From positions 252,660 through 316,659 of the forward strand of contig NZ_JACHLI010000005.1 in assembly GCF_014204515.1 (NCBI RefSeq): DNA of 64,000 nt. Reading direction: 5' to 3'. Shown one piece after another: positions 18,124 to 27,732 of the stretch (positions are counted from its first letter, which is position 1; each line of letters begins with the position of its first letter). Under the pieces are notes generated by a model that worked only from the letters and a program-made list of their open reading frames with translations, did not search any database and was not told the DNA's origin. Both the position numbers and the translations under genes were made by a program. The stretch is from Pseudomonas nitroreducens (GTDB lineage Bacteria; Pseudomonadota; Gammaproteobacteria; Pseudomonadales; Pseudomonadaceae).

Positions 18124-19368
18124 ATGGCACAGCGGGTTTGCATCATCGGCGCGGGCGTGGTCGGACTGGCCACTGCACACGCGCTGGTCCTCGAAGGATT
18201 CGACGTCACCGTGCTGGAAGCGCGGGATGCGGCCGGGCTGGAAACCAGCTTCGCCAACGGCGGCCAGCTGTCCTACCGCTACGTGGCGCCGCTGGCCGAT
18301 GCCGGCGTGCCGCAGCAGGCGTTGGGCTGGCTGCTGCGCGGGGATTCGCCGCTGCGCCTGCGCCCACGCCTGGACCCGGCGCAGTGGCGTTGGCTGCTGC
18401 AGTTCACCGCTGCCTGCCGGCGCTCGGTGAACCAGGCCAATGCCCAGCACCTGCTGCGGCTGGCGCTGTTCAGCCAGTCCACCCTGGCGCAGTGGCGCGA
18501 CGACGGGCTGGAGGGCTTCGACTGGCGGCGCAACGGCAAGCTGGTGGCGTTCCGCGATGAAGCCAGTTTCCGTGGTGCGCGGCAGAGCCTGTCCGACCCT
18601 TCCGCGCAGCAGGTGCTCGATGCATACCAGTGCCGGCAACTCGATCCCGCACTGGCGGGCGCCCCCTTCGTCGGCGGCGTCTATACGCCGGACGAGGAGG
18701 TGGCCGATTGCTTCAAGTTCTGCCAGCAGCTGGCGCTGCAACTGGAGAAGTCCGGCCGCTGCCAACTGGTGTACGGCCATCCGGCTTCCCGGCTGGTGAT
18801 GAGCAGCGGTGCGCTGGTAGGCGTGGAAGCGGGCGGCAAGACCTTCGAGGCCGACCACGTGGTGCTCGCCGCCGGCTACCGCAGCGCCGCCCTGCTGCCG
18901 GGCGGCCCGCGGCTGCCGCTCTATCCGCTCAAGGGCTACAGCCTGACCGCGCCGATCCGCACAGGCGACCACGCGCCGGACGTCAGCCTCACCGATTACG
19001 ACCGCAAGGTGGTCTACGCCCGTATCGGCGATCGCCTGCGCATCGCCGCCATGGTCGACATCGTCGGCTTCGACCCGCGCCTGGAGCCCAAGCGGCTGGC
19101 GCTGATCCGCCAGCAGGCGGCGGACACCCTGCCCGACGCCTGCGACTACGGCGCCGCCGTCGAATGGGCCGGCATGCGCCCGGCGACGCCCACCGGCGTG
19201 CCGCTGGTCGGCGCCTGCGGACCGCGCGGCCTGTGGCTGAACCTTGGCCATGGCGCGCTGGGCTTCACCCTCGCCAGTGGCAGCGCGCAGTTGATTGCCG
19301 CACAGATCGCCGGGCGCCGCCCCGGCATAGACACCAGCGGCCTGACGCCCGAACGGCTGGCCGGCTGA
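18124..19368 (+). CDS. dguA: FAD-dependent D-amino-acid (D-glutamate) dehydrogenase DguA
   Basis: A 414-residue DadA-like flavoprotein of the DAO family. The N-terminal dinucleotide motif is IIGAGVVG (Gly9, Gly11, Gly14) followed by VLEA; the C-terminal part has WAGMRPATPTGVPLVG and NLGHGALGFTLASGSAQ, which contact FAD. It would oxidise D-Glu to 2-oxoglutarate through the imino acid, passing electrons to the membrane chain. The neighbours (RidA-type deaminase, binding protein, LysR regulator) match the dguRABC cluster of P. aeruginosa; DadA itself, for D-Ala, has a different setting. Confidence 0.85.
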   Translation: MAQRVCIIGAGVVGLATAHALVLEGFDVTVLEARDAAGLETSFANGGQLSYRYVAPLADAGVPQQALGWLLRGDSPLRLRPRLDPAQWRWLLQFTAACRRSVNQANAQHLLRLALFSQSTLAQWRDDGLEGFDWRRNGKLVAFRDEASFRGARQSLSDPSAQQVLDAYQCRQLDPALAGAPFVGGVYTPDEEVADCFKFCQQLALQLEKSGRCQLVYGHPASRLVMSSGALVGVEAGGKTFEADHVVLAAGYRSAALLPGGPRLPLYPLKGYSLTAPIRTGDHAPDVSLTDYDRKVVYARIGDRLRIAAMVDIVGFDPRLEPKRLALIRQQAADTLPDACDYGAAVEWAGMRPATPTGVPLVGACGPRGLWLNLGHGALGFTLASGSAQLIAAQIAGRRPGIDTSGLTPERLAG

Positions 19369-19392
19369 CTTCATCGGATTGGGAGAACCACC

Positions 19393-19743
19393 ATGCAACT
19401 CACTCGTATCGCCACCAACGACCGCCTTTCCGGCGCTATGGTCTTCGGCTCGCTGGTGTTCCTCTCCGGGCAGGTGCCCGGTCAGGCCAGCGATATCCAG
19501 GGCCAGACCGGCGAGGTACTGGCGAAGATCGACGCACTGCTGGCCGAAGCCGGCACCGACAAGGCGCATATCCTCAGCGCGACCATCTACCTGAAGGACA
19601 TCGCCGCCGATTTCGAGGCCATGAACGGCGTCTGGTCCGCCTGGCTGCCCGAGGGTTGCGCGCCGACCCGCACCACGGTGCAGGCGCTGCTGGCGCGACC
19701 ATCGGTACGGGTGGAAATCACCGTGATTGCCGCGCGCCCCTGA
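19393..19743 (+). CDS. dguB: RidA/Rid-family imine deaminase DguB
   Basis: A 116-residue YjgF/RidA family protein. The conserved C-terminal segment CAPTRTTVQALLA supplies the substrate-binding arginine. RidA-type enzymes hydrolyse reactive enamine/imine products to keto acids and ammonia, which suits the product of the dehydrogenase 24 bases upstream. RBS GGGAG precedes the ATG. Confidence 0.88.
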   Translation: MQLTRIATNDRLSGAMVFGSLVFLSGQVPGQASDIQGQTGEVLAKIDALLAEAGTDKAHILSATIYLKDIAADFEAMNGVWSAWLPEGCAPTRTTVQALLARPSVRVEITVIAARP

Positions 19744-19783
19744 AGCTCAAACCCGACTCACAACAACAAGAGGGATCGAACCC

Positions 19784-20683
19784 ATGAAACGATTTGCACT
19801 GGGAATGCTGGCAGCCTCCAGCCTGGTCTGCACCATGGCGCAGGCGGACGAGGCGCTGGACGGCACGCTGAAGAAAGTGGCCGAGCGCGGCACGATAACC
19901 CTGGGTTATCGCGACGCCTCGGTGCCGTTCTCCTACCTGGGCGACAACAGCGGCCAGCCCATGGGCTACTCGGTCGACCTGGCCGGCAAGGTGGTCGAGC
20001 GCCTCCGGCAGAAACTCGACAAGCCGGACCTGAAGGTTAAGTACAACCCGGTGACCTCGCAGACGCGCATCCCGCTGGTGCAGAACGGCACCGTGGACTT
20101 GGAGTGCGGCTCCACCGGCGTCACTGCCGAGCGCCTGAAACAGGTCGCCTTCTCCTACGGCTTCATCTACGTGAAGGGCCAATTGCTGACCGCCAAGGAC
20201 AGCGGCATCCAGGGCTTCAACGACCTCAAGGGCAAGAACGTGGTGACCACCGCCGGCACCACCAACGAGCGTTATCTGAAGGCCTACAACGCCGAGCACA
20301 AGCTGGGCATGAACGTGGTCAGCGCCAAGGACCACGGCGAAGCCTTCCTCATGCTGCAGTCCGGCCGCGCGGTGGCTTTCTACATGGACGACGCGCTGCT
20401 CTACGGCGAGAAGGCCAAGGCCCGCGACCCGCACCAGTGGGTGGTGGTGGGCGAACCGCAGTCGCGGGAAATCTACGCCTGCATGCTGCGCAAGGATGAT
20501 CCGCAGTTCCTCGCCCTGGTCAACCAGACCCTGGCCGACCTGTACGCCTCCGGCGAGATCAAGGGTATCTACCAGCGCTGGTTCGAGCAGCCGATCCCGC
20601 CGAAGAACCTCAACCTGGAATTCCCGATGACCGCCGAGCTGCAGGCGATCATCGCCAAGCCCACCAGCGAGCCGGTGCAGTAA
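19784..20683 (+). CDS. dguC: Periplasmic amino-acid binding protein DguC
   Basis: A 299-residue SBP_bac_3 protein with signal peptide MKRFALGMLAASSLVCTMAQA. The ligand-pocket segments are ITLGYRDASVPFSY, DLECGSTGVTAERL and GRAVAFYMDD. The start is ATG 19784; an upstream in-frame extension would bury the signal. It is 40 bases after dguB and has no permease or ATPase beside it. It is likely a D-Glu/D-Gln binding protein using another transporter, or a sensor (inference). Confidence 0.85.
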   Translation: MKRFALGMLAASSLVCTMAQADEALDGTLKKVAERGTITLGYRDASVPFSYLGDNSGQPMGYSVDLAGKVVERLRQKLDKPDLKVKYNPVTSQTRIPLVQNGTVDLECGSTGVTAERLKQVAFSYGFIYVKGQLLTAKDSGIQGFNDLKGKNVVTTAGTTNERYLKAYNAEHKLGMNVVSAKDHGEAFLMLQSGRAVAFYMDDALLYGEKAKARDPHQWVVVGEPQSREIYACMLRKDDPQFLALVNQTLADLYASGEIKGIYQRWFEQPIPPKNLNLEFPMTAELQAIIAKPTSEPVQ

Positions 20684-20687
20684 GCCG

Positions 20688-21164
20688 TCAGCGTTGCAGG
20701 CCGAGGTGGCGGATCAGTGGTTGCGCCTCGGCCAGGCGCTCCCAGACGTCGTCGAGCAATTCGGCGGGGTAGTAGGAGGGCAGGCGCGGCAGTTCCTGGC
20801 GCGGTACCCAGGCGACCTCGCGGATATCGAACTCGTCGCCGCCCAGCCCGCGCAGGTTGTCCAGGCTGACGCGGCCGTCCCAGGCGTCCACACGGTAGAA
20901 CAGCTCCATGTGGAAGCGCCCGGCCACCGGCTCGGCGAACTCGCGGACGTAGACCAGCGGCCCGACCTCCACCGCCAGCCCGGTTTCCTCGCGGCACTCG
21001 CGGCGCACCGTATCGCGGGTGGATTCGTCCTTGTCCGACTCGAAGCCGCCGCCCGGCGGAATCCAGTACACGTCCCCGGCCACCTCGTGGCGCACCAGCA
21101 GGATTTCGTCGCTGCGCACCAACAGGCCGGCGGCGCGGATGCGGTGTTGCAGGGGGGAAGTCAT
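20688..21164 (-). CDS. Nudix hydrolase
   Basis: A 158-residue Nudix protein. The box GGGFESDKDESTRDTVRRECREETGL has the diagnostic REcREETGL core, with one more residue than usual between the first Gly and the first Glu. Substrate is not evident; a nucleoside di- or triphosphate is typical. The start at 21164 (MTSPLQHRIRAAG) overlaps the stop of the upstream lipoprotein by four bases. It converges on dguC with only 4 bases between the stops. Confidence 0.85.
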   Translation of the reverse strand: MTSPLQHRIRAAGLLVRSDEILLVRHEVAGDVYWIPPGGGFESDKDESTRDTVRRECREETGLAVEVGPLVYVREFAEPVAGRFHMELFYRVDAWDGRVSLDNLRGLGGDEFDIREVAWVPRQELPRLPSYYPAELLDDVWERLAEAQPLIRHLGLQR

Positions 21165-21589
21165 TGCCAGTCGAGCCTCGCCAGTTTCCATTCCGAGCCC
21201 TCGCGCCACCATTCCAGCTTCACCGAGTAATGCCCGGCGCTGTCGGGGATAAAGCTCTCGGCGCCGGTGAGGGCGACCTGGGCGTCGGTGTGGCCGCGGT
21301 TGGCGTAGGTCGGGTCGATCCGGCTCTCGCTGCTGAGCAGGATCACCTTGACCTGCTGGTGACGCAGGAACATCAGCGTCATGGTGCGCCTGGCCCAGTC
21401 GCGGTCGAACTCGCCGTTGGCGCGGAAATCGCCGGCCAGCTGATCGATCACCGCCCCGCTATTCTTGGCTTCGAGGTTGTCCTGCAGTTGCTTGACGGCG
21501 GCGTCCAGTTGCGCGCGCGGGTCGTCGCGGCCGCAGCCGGTCAAGGCGAACAGCAGCAGGAACAGAGAAAGAAACAACTTCCGTGGCAT
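21161..21589 (-). CDS. Small lipoprotein, function unknown
   Basis: A 142-residue protein with a lipoprotein signal MPRKLFLSLFLLLFALTGC (Cys19). The remainder looks like a single alpha+beta domain (AVIDQLAGDFRANGEF..., ending WWREGSEWKLARLDW), suggestive of an NTF2/SnoaL-like fold, but this is a weak guess. It forms a translationally coupled pair with the Nudix gene. Confidence 0.75.
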   Translation of the reverse strand: MPRKLFLSLFLLLFALTGCGRDDPRAQLDAAVKQLQDNLEAKNSGAVIDQLAGDFRANGEFDRDWARRTMTLMFLRHQQVKVILLSSESRIDPTYANRGHTDAQVALTGAESFIPDSAGHYSVKLEWWREGSEWKLARLDWQ

Positions 21590-21768
21590 GGCTCACTAAC
21601 TCCCTTATGGGTTTTTCGCTGGCCCGAGTATCATGCCCGACACCGTGGGGGCCGAAGACTTTCGATGGAAGTCGCGCTGCGGCAACGCGACTTTCTATAA
21701 GTAGGCGACAGGCCCTAGGATGGTTACTGGTCCGGGAGCGACCGTACGCACTGATCCAGGAGCGAGCC

Positions 21769-22740
21769 ATGCAAACTTTGTATCCGGAAATCAAGCCTTA
21801 CGCCCGCCACGAACTGGCCGTCGAAGCGCCCCACGTCCTCTATGTGGACGAGAGCGGCACGCCCGACGGATTGCCGGTCCTGTTCATCCATGGCGGCCCG
21901 GGCTCCGGTTGCGATGCCATGTCGCGGCGCTTCTTCGATCCCAATATCTACCGCATCGTCACCTTCGACCAGCGCGGCTGCGGCCGTTCCACGCCCTACG
22001 CCAGCCTGGAGAACAACACCACCTGGCACCTGGTGCAGGACATCGAGCGCATCCGCGAGCAACTGGGCATCGACAAGTGGGTGCTGTTCGGCGGCTCCTG
22101 GGGCTCGACCCTGTCACTGGCCTACGCCCAGACCCACCCGGAGCGCGTGCTGGCGCTGATCGTGCGCGGCATCTTCCTCTGCCGCCCGCAGGAAATCCGC
22201 TGGTTCTACCAGGAAGGCGCGAGCCGCCTGTTCCCCGACTACTGGGAAGACTACCTGGCGCCGATTCCCGCTGACGAGCACGACGACCTGCTGCACGCCT
22301 TCCACCGCCGCCTGACCGGCGCCGACCAGATCGCCCAGATGCATGCGGCCCGTGCCTGGTCCACCTGGGAAGGGCGCACCGCCACGCTGCGGCCGAACCC
22401 GGCAGTGGTCGATCGCTTCGCCGACCCACACCGTTCGCTGTCGATTGCCCGCATCGAGAACCACTACTTCGTCAATGACGGCTTCCTCGAACCGGACCAG
22501 CTGCTGCGCGACATGCACAAGATCGCCCACTTGCCGGGCGTGATCGTCCACGGCCGCTACGATGTGGTCTGCCCGCTGGACAACGCCTGGGCGCTGCACA
22601 AGGCCTGGCCCAACAGCGAACTGCAGATCGTCCGCGACGCCGGTCACGTGGCCGGCGAGCCGGGCATTGCCGATGCACTGGTGCGCGCCACCAACGAAAT
22701 CGGCCGGCGCCTGCTGAACCTGCCGCCGGAGGCGGAATGA
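21769..22740 (+). CDS. pip: Proline iminopeptidase
   Basis: A 323-residue alpha/beta hydrolase of peptidase family S33 that removes N-terminal proline. It has the oxyanion HGGPGSGC, nucleophile elbow GGSWGSTLSL, the acid in HGRYDVVCP and the histidine in AGHVAGEPG. The start ATG 21769 (MQTLYPEIKPY) has CAGGAG upstream; an extension to 21583 is rejected. Its stop overlaps dtd by four bases, so the two are co-translated. Confidence 0.94.
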   Translation: MQTLYPEIKPYARHELAVEAPHVLYVDESGTPDGLPVLFIHGGPGSGCDAMSRRFFDPNIYRIVTFDQRGCGRSTPYASLENNTTWHLVQDIERIREQLGIDKWVLFGGSWGSTLSLAYAQTHPERVLALIVRGIFLCRPQEIRWFYQEGASRLFPDYWEDYLAPIPADEHDDLLHAFHRRLTGADQIAQMHAARAWSTWEGRTATLRPNPAVVDRFADPHRSLSIARIENHYFVNDGFLEPDQLLRDMHKIAHLPGVIVHGRYDVVCPLDNAWALHKAWPNSELQIVRDAGHVAGEPGIADALVRATNEIGRRLLNLPPEAE

Positions 22741-23174
22741 AGGGACTGATCCAGCGCGTGCGCGGCGCCCGTGTCGAGGTCGACGGCGAAATTGTCGGTG
22801 CCATCGATCAGGGGCTGCTGGCCCTGGTGGGGGTAGAGCCCCAGGATGATGAGGAATCGGTGAACCGTTTGTTGCACAAGCTGCTTAACTATCGAGTGTT
22901 TGCCGACGATGAAGGTAAAATGAACCTTTCATTGAGCGATGTCGGCGGCGGCCTGCTGCTGGTGTCGCAGTTCACCCTGGCCGCGGATACCCGCAAGGGA
23001 CTGCGGCCGAGTTTTTCCAGCGCGGCGCCCCCTGAAAAGGGCGCCGCGTTGTTCGATCTGCTCGTGGCAAAGGCACGAGAGCGTCATTCCCTGGTCGCCA
23101 CCGGACGTTTCGGCGCCAACATGCAGGTCCACCTGGTCAATGACGGACCGGTGACCTTTCTTCTGGAGGCTTGA
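22737..23174 (+). CDS. dtd: D-aminoacyl-tRNA deacylase
   Basis: A 145-residue DTD that hydrolyses D-amino acids (and Gly) from tRNA. The two active-site motifs are present: SQFTLAADTRKG and the Gly-cisPro segment NDGPVTFLLE. Length is standard. Linkage to pip and nearness to the D-glutamate genes is conserved in Pseudomonas as far as I recall. Confidence 0.96.
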   Translation: MKGLIQRVRGARVEVDGEIVGAIDQGLLALVGVEPQDDEESVNRLLHKLLNYRVFADDEGKMNLSLSDVGGGLLLVSQFTLAADTRKGLRPSFSSAAPPEKGAALFDLLVAKARERHSLVATGRFGANMQVHLVNDGPVTFLLEA

Positions 23175-23374
23175 ACGCGCGGCAGCTTGTCATATCGCCG
23201 TGGGATGATGGTTAGGGCTATGCACTTAGAACAATGCGCCTCCGGGAGTCGGAAGTACCCGTGGAAAATATCGGGGAATCATTCAGCCTCACCGGGGTCG
23301 GAATTCAATCGCCAGCAGATTGGCATCGCCTTTGCTGGCTTTAATCGTTTTGTGTTCACGGACGAGGGGGACTC

Positions 23375-24943
23375 GTGATTTTCCGTTCCGTTCAACAACC
23401 GCTTTCGCGCCAAATCCTTCGCGGACTGGTCGGCTCCGCCCTGTTGGCGTTGAGCGCTACCCATGCCTGGGCCTTCAATCTCGACGACGTTGGCGAAAAG
23501 GCCAAGGCGCTGGCTGCAGAGAAGTACAGCGCACCGACGAGCAACCTGCCATCGGAATTCAGCGAAATGAAGTTCGCCGATTACCAGCAGATTCGCTTCC
23601 GTAACGAGAAGGCCTACTGGGCTGACGAGAAGACCCCCTTCAAGATCAGTTTCTATCACCAGGGCATGCACTTCGATACCCCGGTGAAGATCAACGAAGT
23701 CACCGCCACCGACGTCAAGGAGATCAAGTACGATCCCTCGCGTTTCGACTTCGGTTCGCTGAAATTCGACGCCAATGCCACCAAGGACCTGGGTTACGCC
23801 GGCTTCCGCCTGCTGTACCCGATCAACTCTGCCGACAAGCAGGACGAGATCGCCACCTTCCTCGGGGCGAGCTACTTCCGCATCATCGGCAAGGACCAGT
23901 GGTGGGGCCTCTCCGCCCGTGGCCTGGCGCTGGACACCGCGCTGCCGTCGGGTGAGGAATTCCCGCGCTTCCGCGAGTTCTGGATCGAGAAGCCCAAGCC
24001 CAAGGACAAGCACCTGGTGATCTTCGCGCTGCTGGATTCGCCCCGTGCGACCGGCGCGTACCGCTTCACCATCCGTCCGGGCAACGACACCGTGGTCGAT
24101 GTGAAGGCCCGCGTGTACCTGCGCGACAAGGTCTCCAAGCTGGGCCTGGCGCCGCTGACCAGCATGTTCCTGTTCGGCTCCAACCAGCCGTCGGCGGAGC
24201 ACAACTTCCGTCCGGAGCTGCATGACTCCACCGGCCTGCAGATCCATGCCGGCAACGACGAGTGGATCTGGCGTCCGCTGAACAACCCCAAACACCTGTC
24301 CGTCAGCGCCTACAGCGTCGAGAACCCGAAAGGCTTCGGCCTGCTGCAGCGCGGCCGCGAGTTCTCCCGCTACGAAGACCTCGACGACCGTTACGACCTG
24401 CGTCCGTCCGCCTGGATCGAGCCGCAGGGCGACTGGGGCAAGGGCACCGTCGAACTGGTGGAAATCCCGACTCCGGACGAGACCAACGACAACATCGTGG
24501 CCTTCTGGAACCCCGAGAAGCGCCCGGAAGCCGGCGAGCCGCTGGACATCGCCTATCGCATGCGCTGGACCAAGGACGAGGAAGCCTTGCACGACGCCAA
24601 GAACGCCTGGGTCATGCAGACCCTGCGCTCGGTCGGCGACGTGAAGCAGAAGAACCTGATCCGCCAGCCGGACGGCAGCGTCGCCCTGGTCGTCGACTTC
24701 GTCGGCCCGACCCTCAAGGCGCTGGCCGGCGATGCCCCGGTGACCACCCAGGTGAGCACCGACGACAACGCCGAAGTGAAGGAAAACAGCCTGCGCTACA
24801 ACGCAGTGACCCAGGGCTGGCGTCTGACTCTGCGGATCAAGGTCAAGGATCCGAAGAAGCCGACGGAAATGCGTGCCGCCCTGGTCAACGGTGGCCAGAC
24901 CATTTCCGAAACCTGGAGCTACCAGCTGCCTGCCGATGAATAA
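23375..24943 (+). CDS. opgG: Glucan biosynthesis protein G
   Basis: A 522-residue periplasmic protein needed to make osmoregulated periplasmic glucans. MIFRSVQQPLSRQ... to AWA is a signal peptide of about 33 residues, then FNLDDVGEKAKALA, the mature start typical of OpgG/MdoG. Conserved LYPIN, EFWIEKPKP and GRGREFSRYEDLDDRY-type segments follow. The start is GTG 23375 with a GAGGGGG Shine-Dalgarno. The end overlaps opgH by 8 bases. Confidence 0.95.
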   Translation: MIFRSVQQPLSRQILRGLVGSALLALSATHAWAFNLDDVGEKAKALAAEKYSAPTSNLPSEFSEMKFADYQQIRFRNEKAYWADEKTPFKISFYHQGMHFDTPVKINEVTATDVKEIKYDPSRFDFGSLKFDANATKDLGYAGFRLLYPINSADKQDEIATFLGASYFRIIGKDQWWGLSARGLALDTALPSGEEFPRFREFWIEKPKPKDKHLVIFALLDSPRATGAYRFTIRPGNDTVVDVKARVYLRDKVSKLGLAPLTSMFLFGSNQPSAEHNFRPELHDSTGLQIHAGNDEWIWRPLNNPKHLSVSAYSVENPKGFGLLQRGREFSRYEDLDDRYDLRPSAWIEPQGDWGKGTVELVEIPTPDETNDNIVAFWNPEKRPEAGEPLDIAYRMRWTKDEEALHDAKNAWVMQTLRSVGDVKQKNLIRQPDGSVALVVDFVGPTLKALAGDAPVTTQVSTDDNAEVKENSLRYNAVTQGWRLTLRIKVKDPKKPTEMRAALVNGGQTISETWSYQLPADE

Positions 24944-27509
24944 CTCCACCGCTACCACCGCGCCGGTGGCCGACTACCTCGCGCACCTGCCCCTTTCGGC
25001 GCAGGAGCGTGAGCAGCTGGCCCAGGCCGGTTCCTTCAGCGAGCTGCACGAGCAGCTCGCTGGCGACGCCCAGGGCGATGACGCTGCGCTGGCTTCGGTC
25101 GGTGCGCGTCTGCGCCACGGCTACGGCCAGGACCTGGACGACGCCCAGATGCTGGGCATGGACGACAACGGCCGCACCTACCTCAAGGCCGCGCCGCCGA
25201 TCCAGCGCACCAAGGTGATTCCCGAGCCCTGGCGCACCAACCCGATCATGCGCGGCTGGCGTCGCCTGACCGGCCGCAGCAACCCGGCCAAGCCCGCCCG
25301 CGACCTGCCCAAGGCGCGCTGGCAGCGGGTCGGTTCGCTGCGTCGGTTCATCCTGGTCCTGCTCATGCTCGGCCAGACCAGCGTGGCCACCTACTACATG
25401 AAAGGCATCCTGCCCTACCAGGGCTGGGCCTTCGTCGACCTGGAAGAGATCAACCGCCAAACCTTCCTGCAGACCCTGGAACAGGTGCTGCCCTACGCCA
25501 TCCAGTTCGGCGTGCTGGCGCTCTTCGCCATTCTCTTCTGCTGGGTTTCCGCCGGTTTCTGGACCGCCCTGATGGGCTTCTGGGAACTGCTCACCGGCCG
25601 TGACCGCTACCGCATCTCCGGCAGCAGCGCCGGCAGCGAGCCGATCGCCGCCGATGCGCGTACCGCCATCGTCATGCCGATCTGCAACGAGGACGTACCG
25701 CGCGTCTTCGCCGGCCTGCGGGCGACCTACGAGTCGGTGGCGGCCAGCGGCGAGCTGGATCGCTTCGACTTCTTCGTGCTCAGCGACACCAACCAGCCCG
25801 ACATCGCCATGGCCGAAGAAAAGGCCTGGATCGAGCTGTGCAAGGAAGCCCTGGGCTTCGGTCGCATCTTCTACCGTCGCCGCCGGCGCCGGGTGAAGCG
25901 CAAGAGCGGCAACATCGACGACTTCTGCCGGCGCTGGGGCGGCCAGTACAAGTACATGGTCGTCATGGACGCCGACAGCGTGATGAGCGGCGACTGCCTG
26001 ACCAAGCTGGTGCGCCTGATGGAGGCCAACCCCGAGGCCGGGATCATCCAGACCGCGCCCAAGGCGTCGGGCATGGACACCCTCTATGCGCGCATGCAGC
26101 AGTTCGCCACCCGCGTCTACGGCCCGCTGTTTACCGCCGGCCTGCACTTCTGGCAGCTGGGCGAATCCCACTACTGGGGCCACAACGCGATCATCCGGGT
26201 GAAACCCTTCATCGAGCACTGCGCCCTGGCGCCTCTGCCGGGCAAGGGCTCCTTCGCCGGTGCGATCCTCTCCCACGACTTCGTCGAAGCTGCGCTGATG
26301 CGCCGCGCCGGCTGGGGCGTGTGGATCGCCTACGACCTCGAAGGCAGCTACGAGGAATTGCCGCCCAACCTGCTGGATGAGCTCAAGCGCGACCGCCGCT
26401 GGTGCCACGGCAACCTGATGAACTTCCGGCTGTTCCTGGTCAAGGGCATGCACCCGGTGCACCGCGCGGTGTTCCTCACCGGCGTGATGTCCTACCTGTC
26501 GGCGCCGCTGTGGTTCTTCTTCCTGGTGCTATCCACTGCGCTGCTGGCGGTGCACCAGTTGATGGAGCCGCAGTACTTCCTGGAGCCGCGCCAGCTGTTC
26601 CCGATCTGGCCGCAGTGGCACCCGGAAAAGGCCATCGCCCTGTTCTCCACCACCCTGACCCTGCTGTTCCTGCCCAAGCTGCTCAGCGTCATGCTGATCT
26701 GGGCCAAGGGCGCCAAGGGCTACGGCGGTGTGATCAAGGTGACCCTGAGCATGCTGCTGGAGATGTTCTTCTCCGTGCTGCTCGCCCCGGTGCGCATGCT
26801 CTTCCACACCCGCTTCGTGCTGGCCGCGTTCCTCGGCTGGGAAGCCCAGTGGAAGTCGCCGCAGCGTGACGATGATGACACCCCCTGGAGCGAGGCGATC
26901 CGTCGCCACGGCCTGCAGACCCTGCTGGGCCTGTGCTGGGCGCTGCTGGTGGCCTGGCTCAACCCGCGCTTCCTGTGGTGGCTGTCGCCCATCGTCGGCG
27001 CGCTGATGCTGTCGATCCCGGTCTCGGTGATCAGCAGCCGGGTCAAACTGGGCCTGGCCTCGCGCGACGAGAAGCTGTTCCTGATCCCCGAGGAATACGA
27101 CACCCCGCGCGAGCTGCGTGCCACCGACGAGTACACCTACCAGAATCGCTGGCAGGCGCTGAAGGACGGCTTCGTCCGCTCCGCCGTCGACCCGGTGCTG
27201 AACGCCCTGGCCTGCGCCATGGGCACCGCCCGCCACGGCCAGTCCGCCGCCATCGAAGCGACCCGCACCGCGCTGGTCGAGAAGGCGCTGGAAGCCGGTC
27301 CCGAGCAGCTCGACGGCAATCGCCGCCTGGCGCTGCTGAGCGATCCGGTGGCGCTGTCGCGCCTGCACCTGGCGCTCTGGCAGGGTGACAAGGAACAGTG
27401 GATCGGTCCCTGGCGGCAATCGCTGCAGGCCGACGCCCACGCTCCGGCGGTGCCCCTGGCGCCGGTCGCCGAGCAGAGCGCGATGGCGCTGCCTGCCGCG
27501 CAATCCTGA
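24936..27509 (+). CDS. opgH: Glucans biosynthesis glucosyltransferase H
   Basis: An 857-residue inner-membrane GT2 glucosyltransferase that builds the beta-1,2 glucan backbone from UDP-glucose. The catalytic domain has IVMPICNEDVPRV, VVMDADSVMSG (DxD-type), LSHDFVEA and RDRRWCHGN (QxxRW-like). Several transmembrane stretches flank it (VLLMLGQTSVATYYMKG, FGVLALFAILFCWVSAGFW, and four or more after the catalytic domain). The start is ATG 24936 inside the end of opgG; an upstream in-frame start at 24873 is rejected because it lies deep in opgG. Confidence 0.95.
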   Translation: MNNSTATTAPVADYLAHLPLSAQEREQLAQAGSFSELHEQLAGDAQGDDAALASVGARLRHGYGQDLDDAQMLGMDDNGRTYLKAAPPIQRTKVIPEPWRTNPIMRGWRRLTGRSNPAKPARDLPKARWQRVGSLRRFILVLLMLGQTSVATYYMKGILPYQGWAFVDLEEINRQTFLQTLEQVLPYAIQFGVLALFAILFCWVSAGFWTALMGFWELLTGRDRYRISGSSAGSEPIAADARTAIVMPICNEDVPRVFAGLRATYESVAASGELDRFDFFVLSDTNQPDIAMAEEKAWIELCKEALGFGRIFYRRRRRRVKRKSGNIDDFCRRWGGQYKYMVVMDADSVMSGDCLTKLVRLMEANPEAGIIQTAPKASGMDTLYARMQQFATRVYGPLFTAGLHFWQLGESHYWGHNAIIRVKPFIEHCALAPLPGKGSFAGAILSHDFVEAALMRRAGWGVWIAYDLEGSYEELPPNLLDELKRDRRWCHGNLMNFRLFLVKGMHPVHRAVFLTGVMSYLSAPLWFFFLVLSTALLAVHQLMEPQYFLEPRQLFPIWPQWHPEKAIALFSTTLTLLFLPKLLSVMLIWAKGAKGYGGVIKVTLSMLLEMFFSVLLAPVRMLFHTRFVLAAFLGWEAQWKSPQRDDDDTPWSEAIRRHGLQTLLGLCWALLVAWLNPRFLWWLSPIVGALMLSIPVSVISSRVKLGLASRDEKLFLIPEEYDTPRELRATDEYTYQNRWQALKDGFVRSAVDPVLNALACAMGTARHGQSAAIEATRTALVEKALEAGPEQLDGNRRLALLSDPVALSRLHLALWQGDKEQWIGPWRQSLQADAHAPAVPLAPVAEQSAMALPAAQS

Positions 27510-27514
27510 CCCCG

Positions 27515-27548
27515 CGTCGCCCTTGTCCCGCCAGGGATGAGGGCGACT
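27515..27548 (+). terminator. Hairpin after opgH
   Basis: Arms GTCGCCCT and AGGGCGAC enclose a second small pairing (TCCCGCCAGGGA). No clear T run follows, so it is only a possible terminator. Confidence 0.4.
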
Positions 27549-27732
27549 GGCCGGTTTCCCCTGTTTTCCCCGCGCACCGCTGCTGGTACCCTTCGCCAGC
27601 TATCCAGAAATGATTGAGATATCCGCCGCATGGGGTACGCTTCGCACCCTTCCGTGCACGGCCCGCCTTGGCGCGCCCGGTTCGATCGCTGGAAAAAACA
27701 ACAAGTTCTTTCACTTGCTTGGGAGTTTGGGG

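Noticed and set aside
17998..19569. N-terminal extension of the dguR frame through the dguA gene
   Set aside because: LysR homology starts exactly at 17997; the upstream part is antisense to dguA and has no family support.
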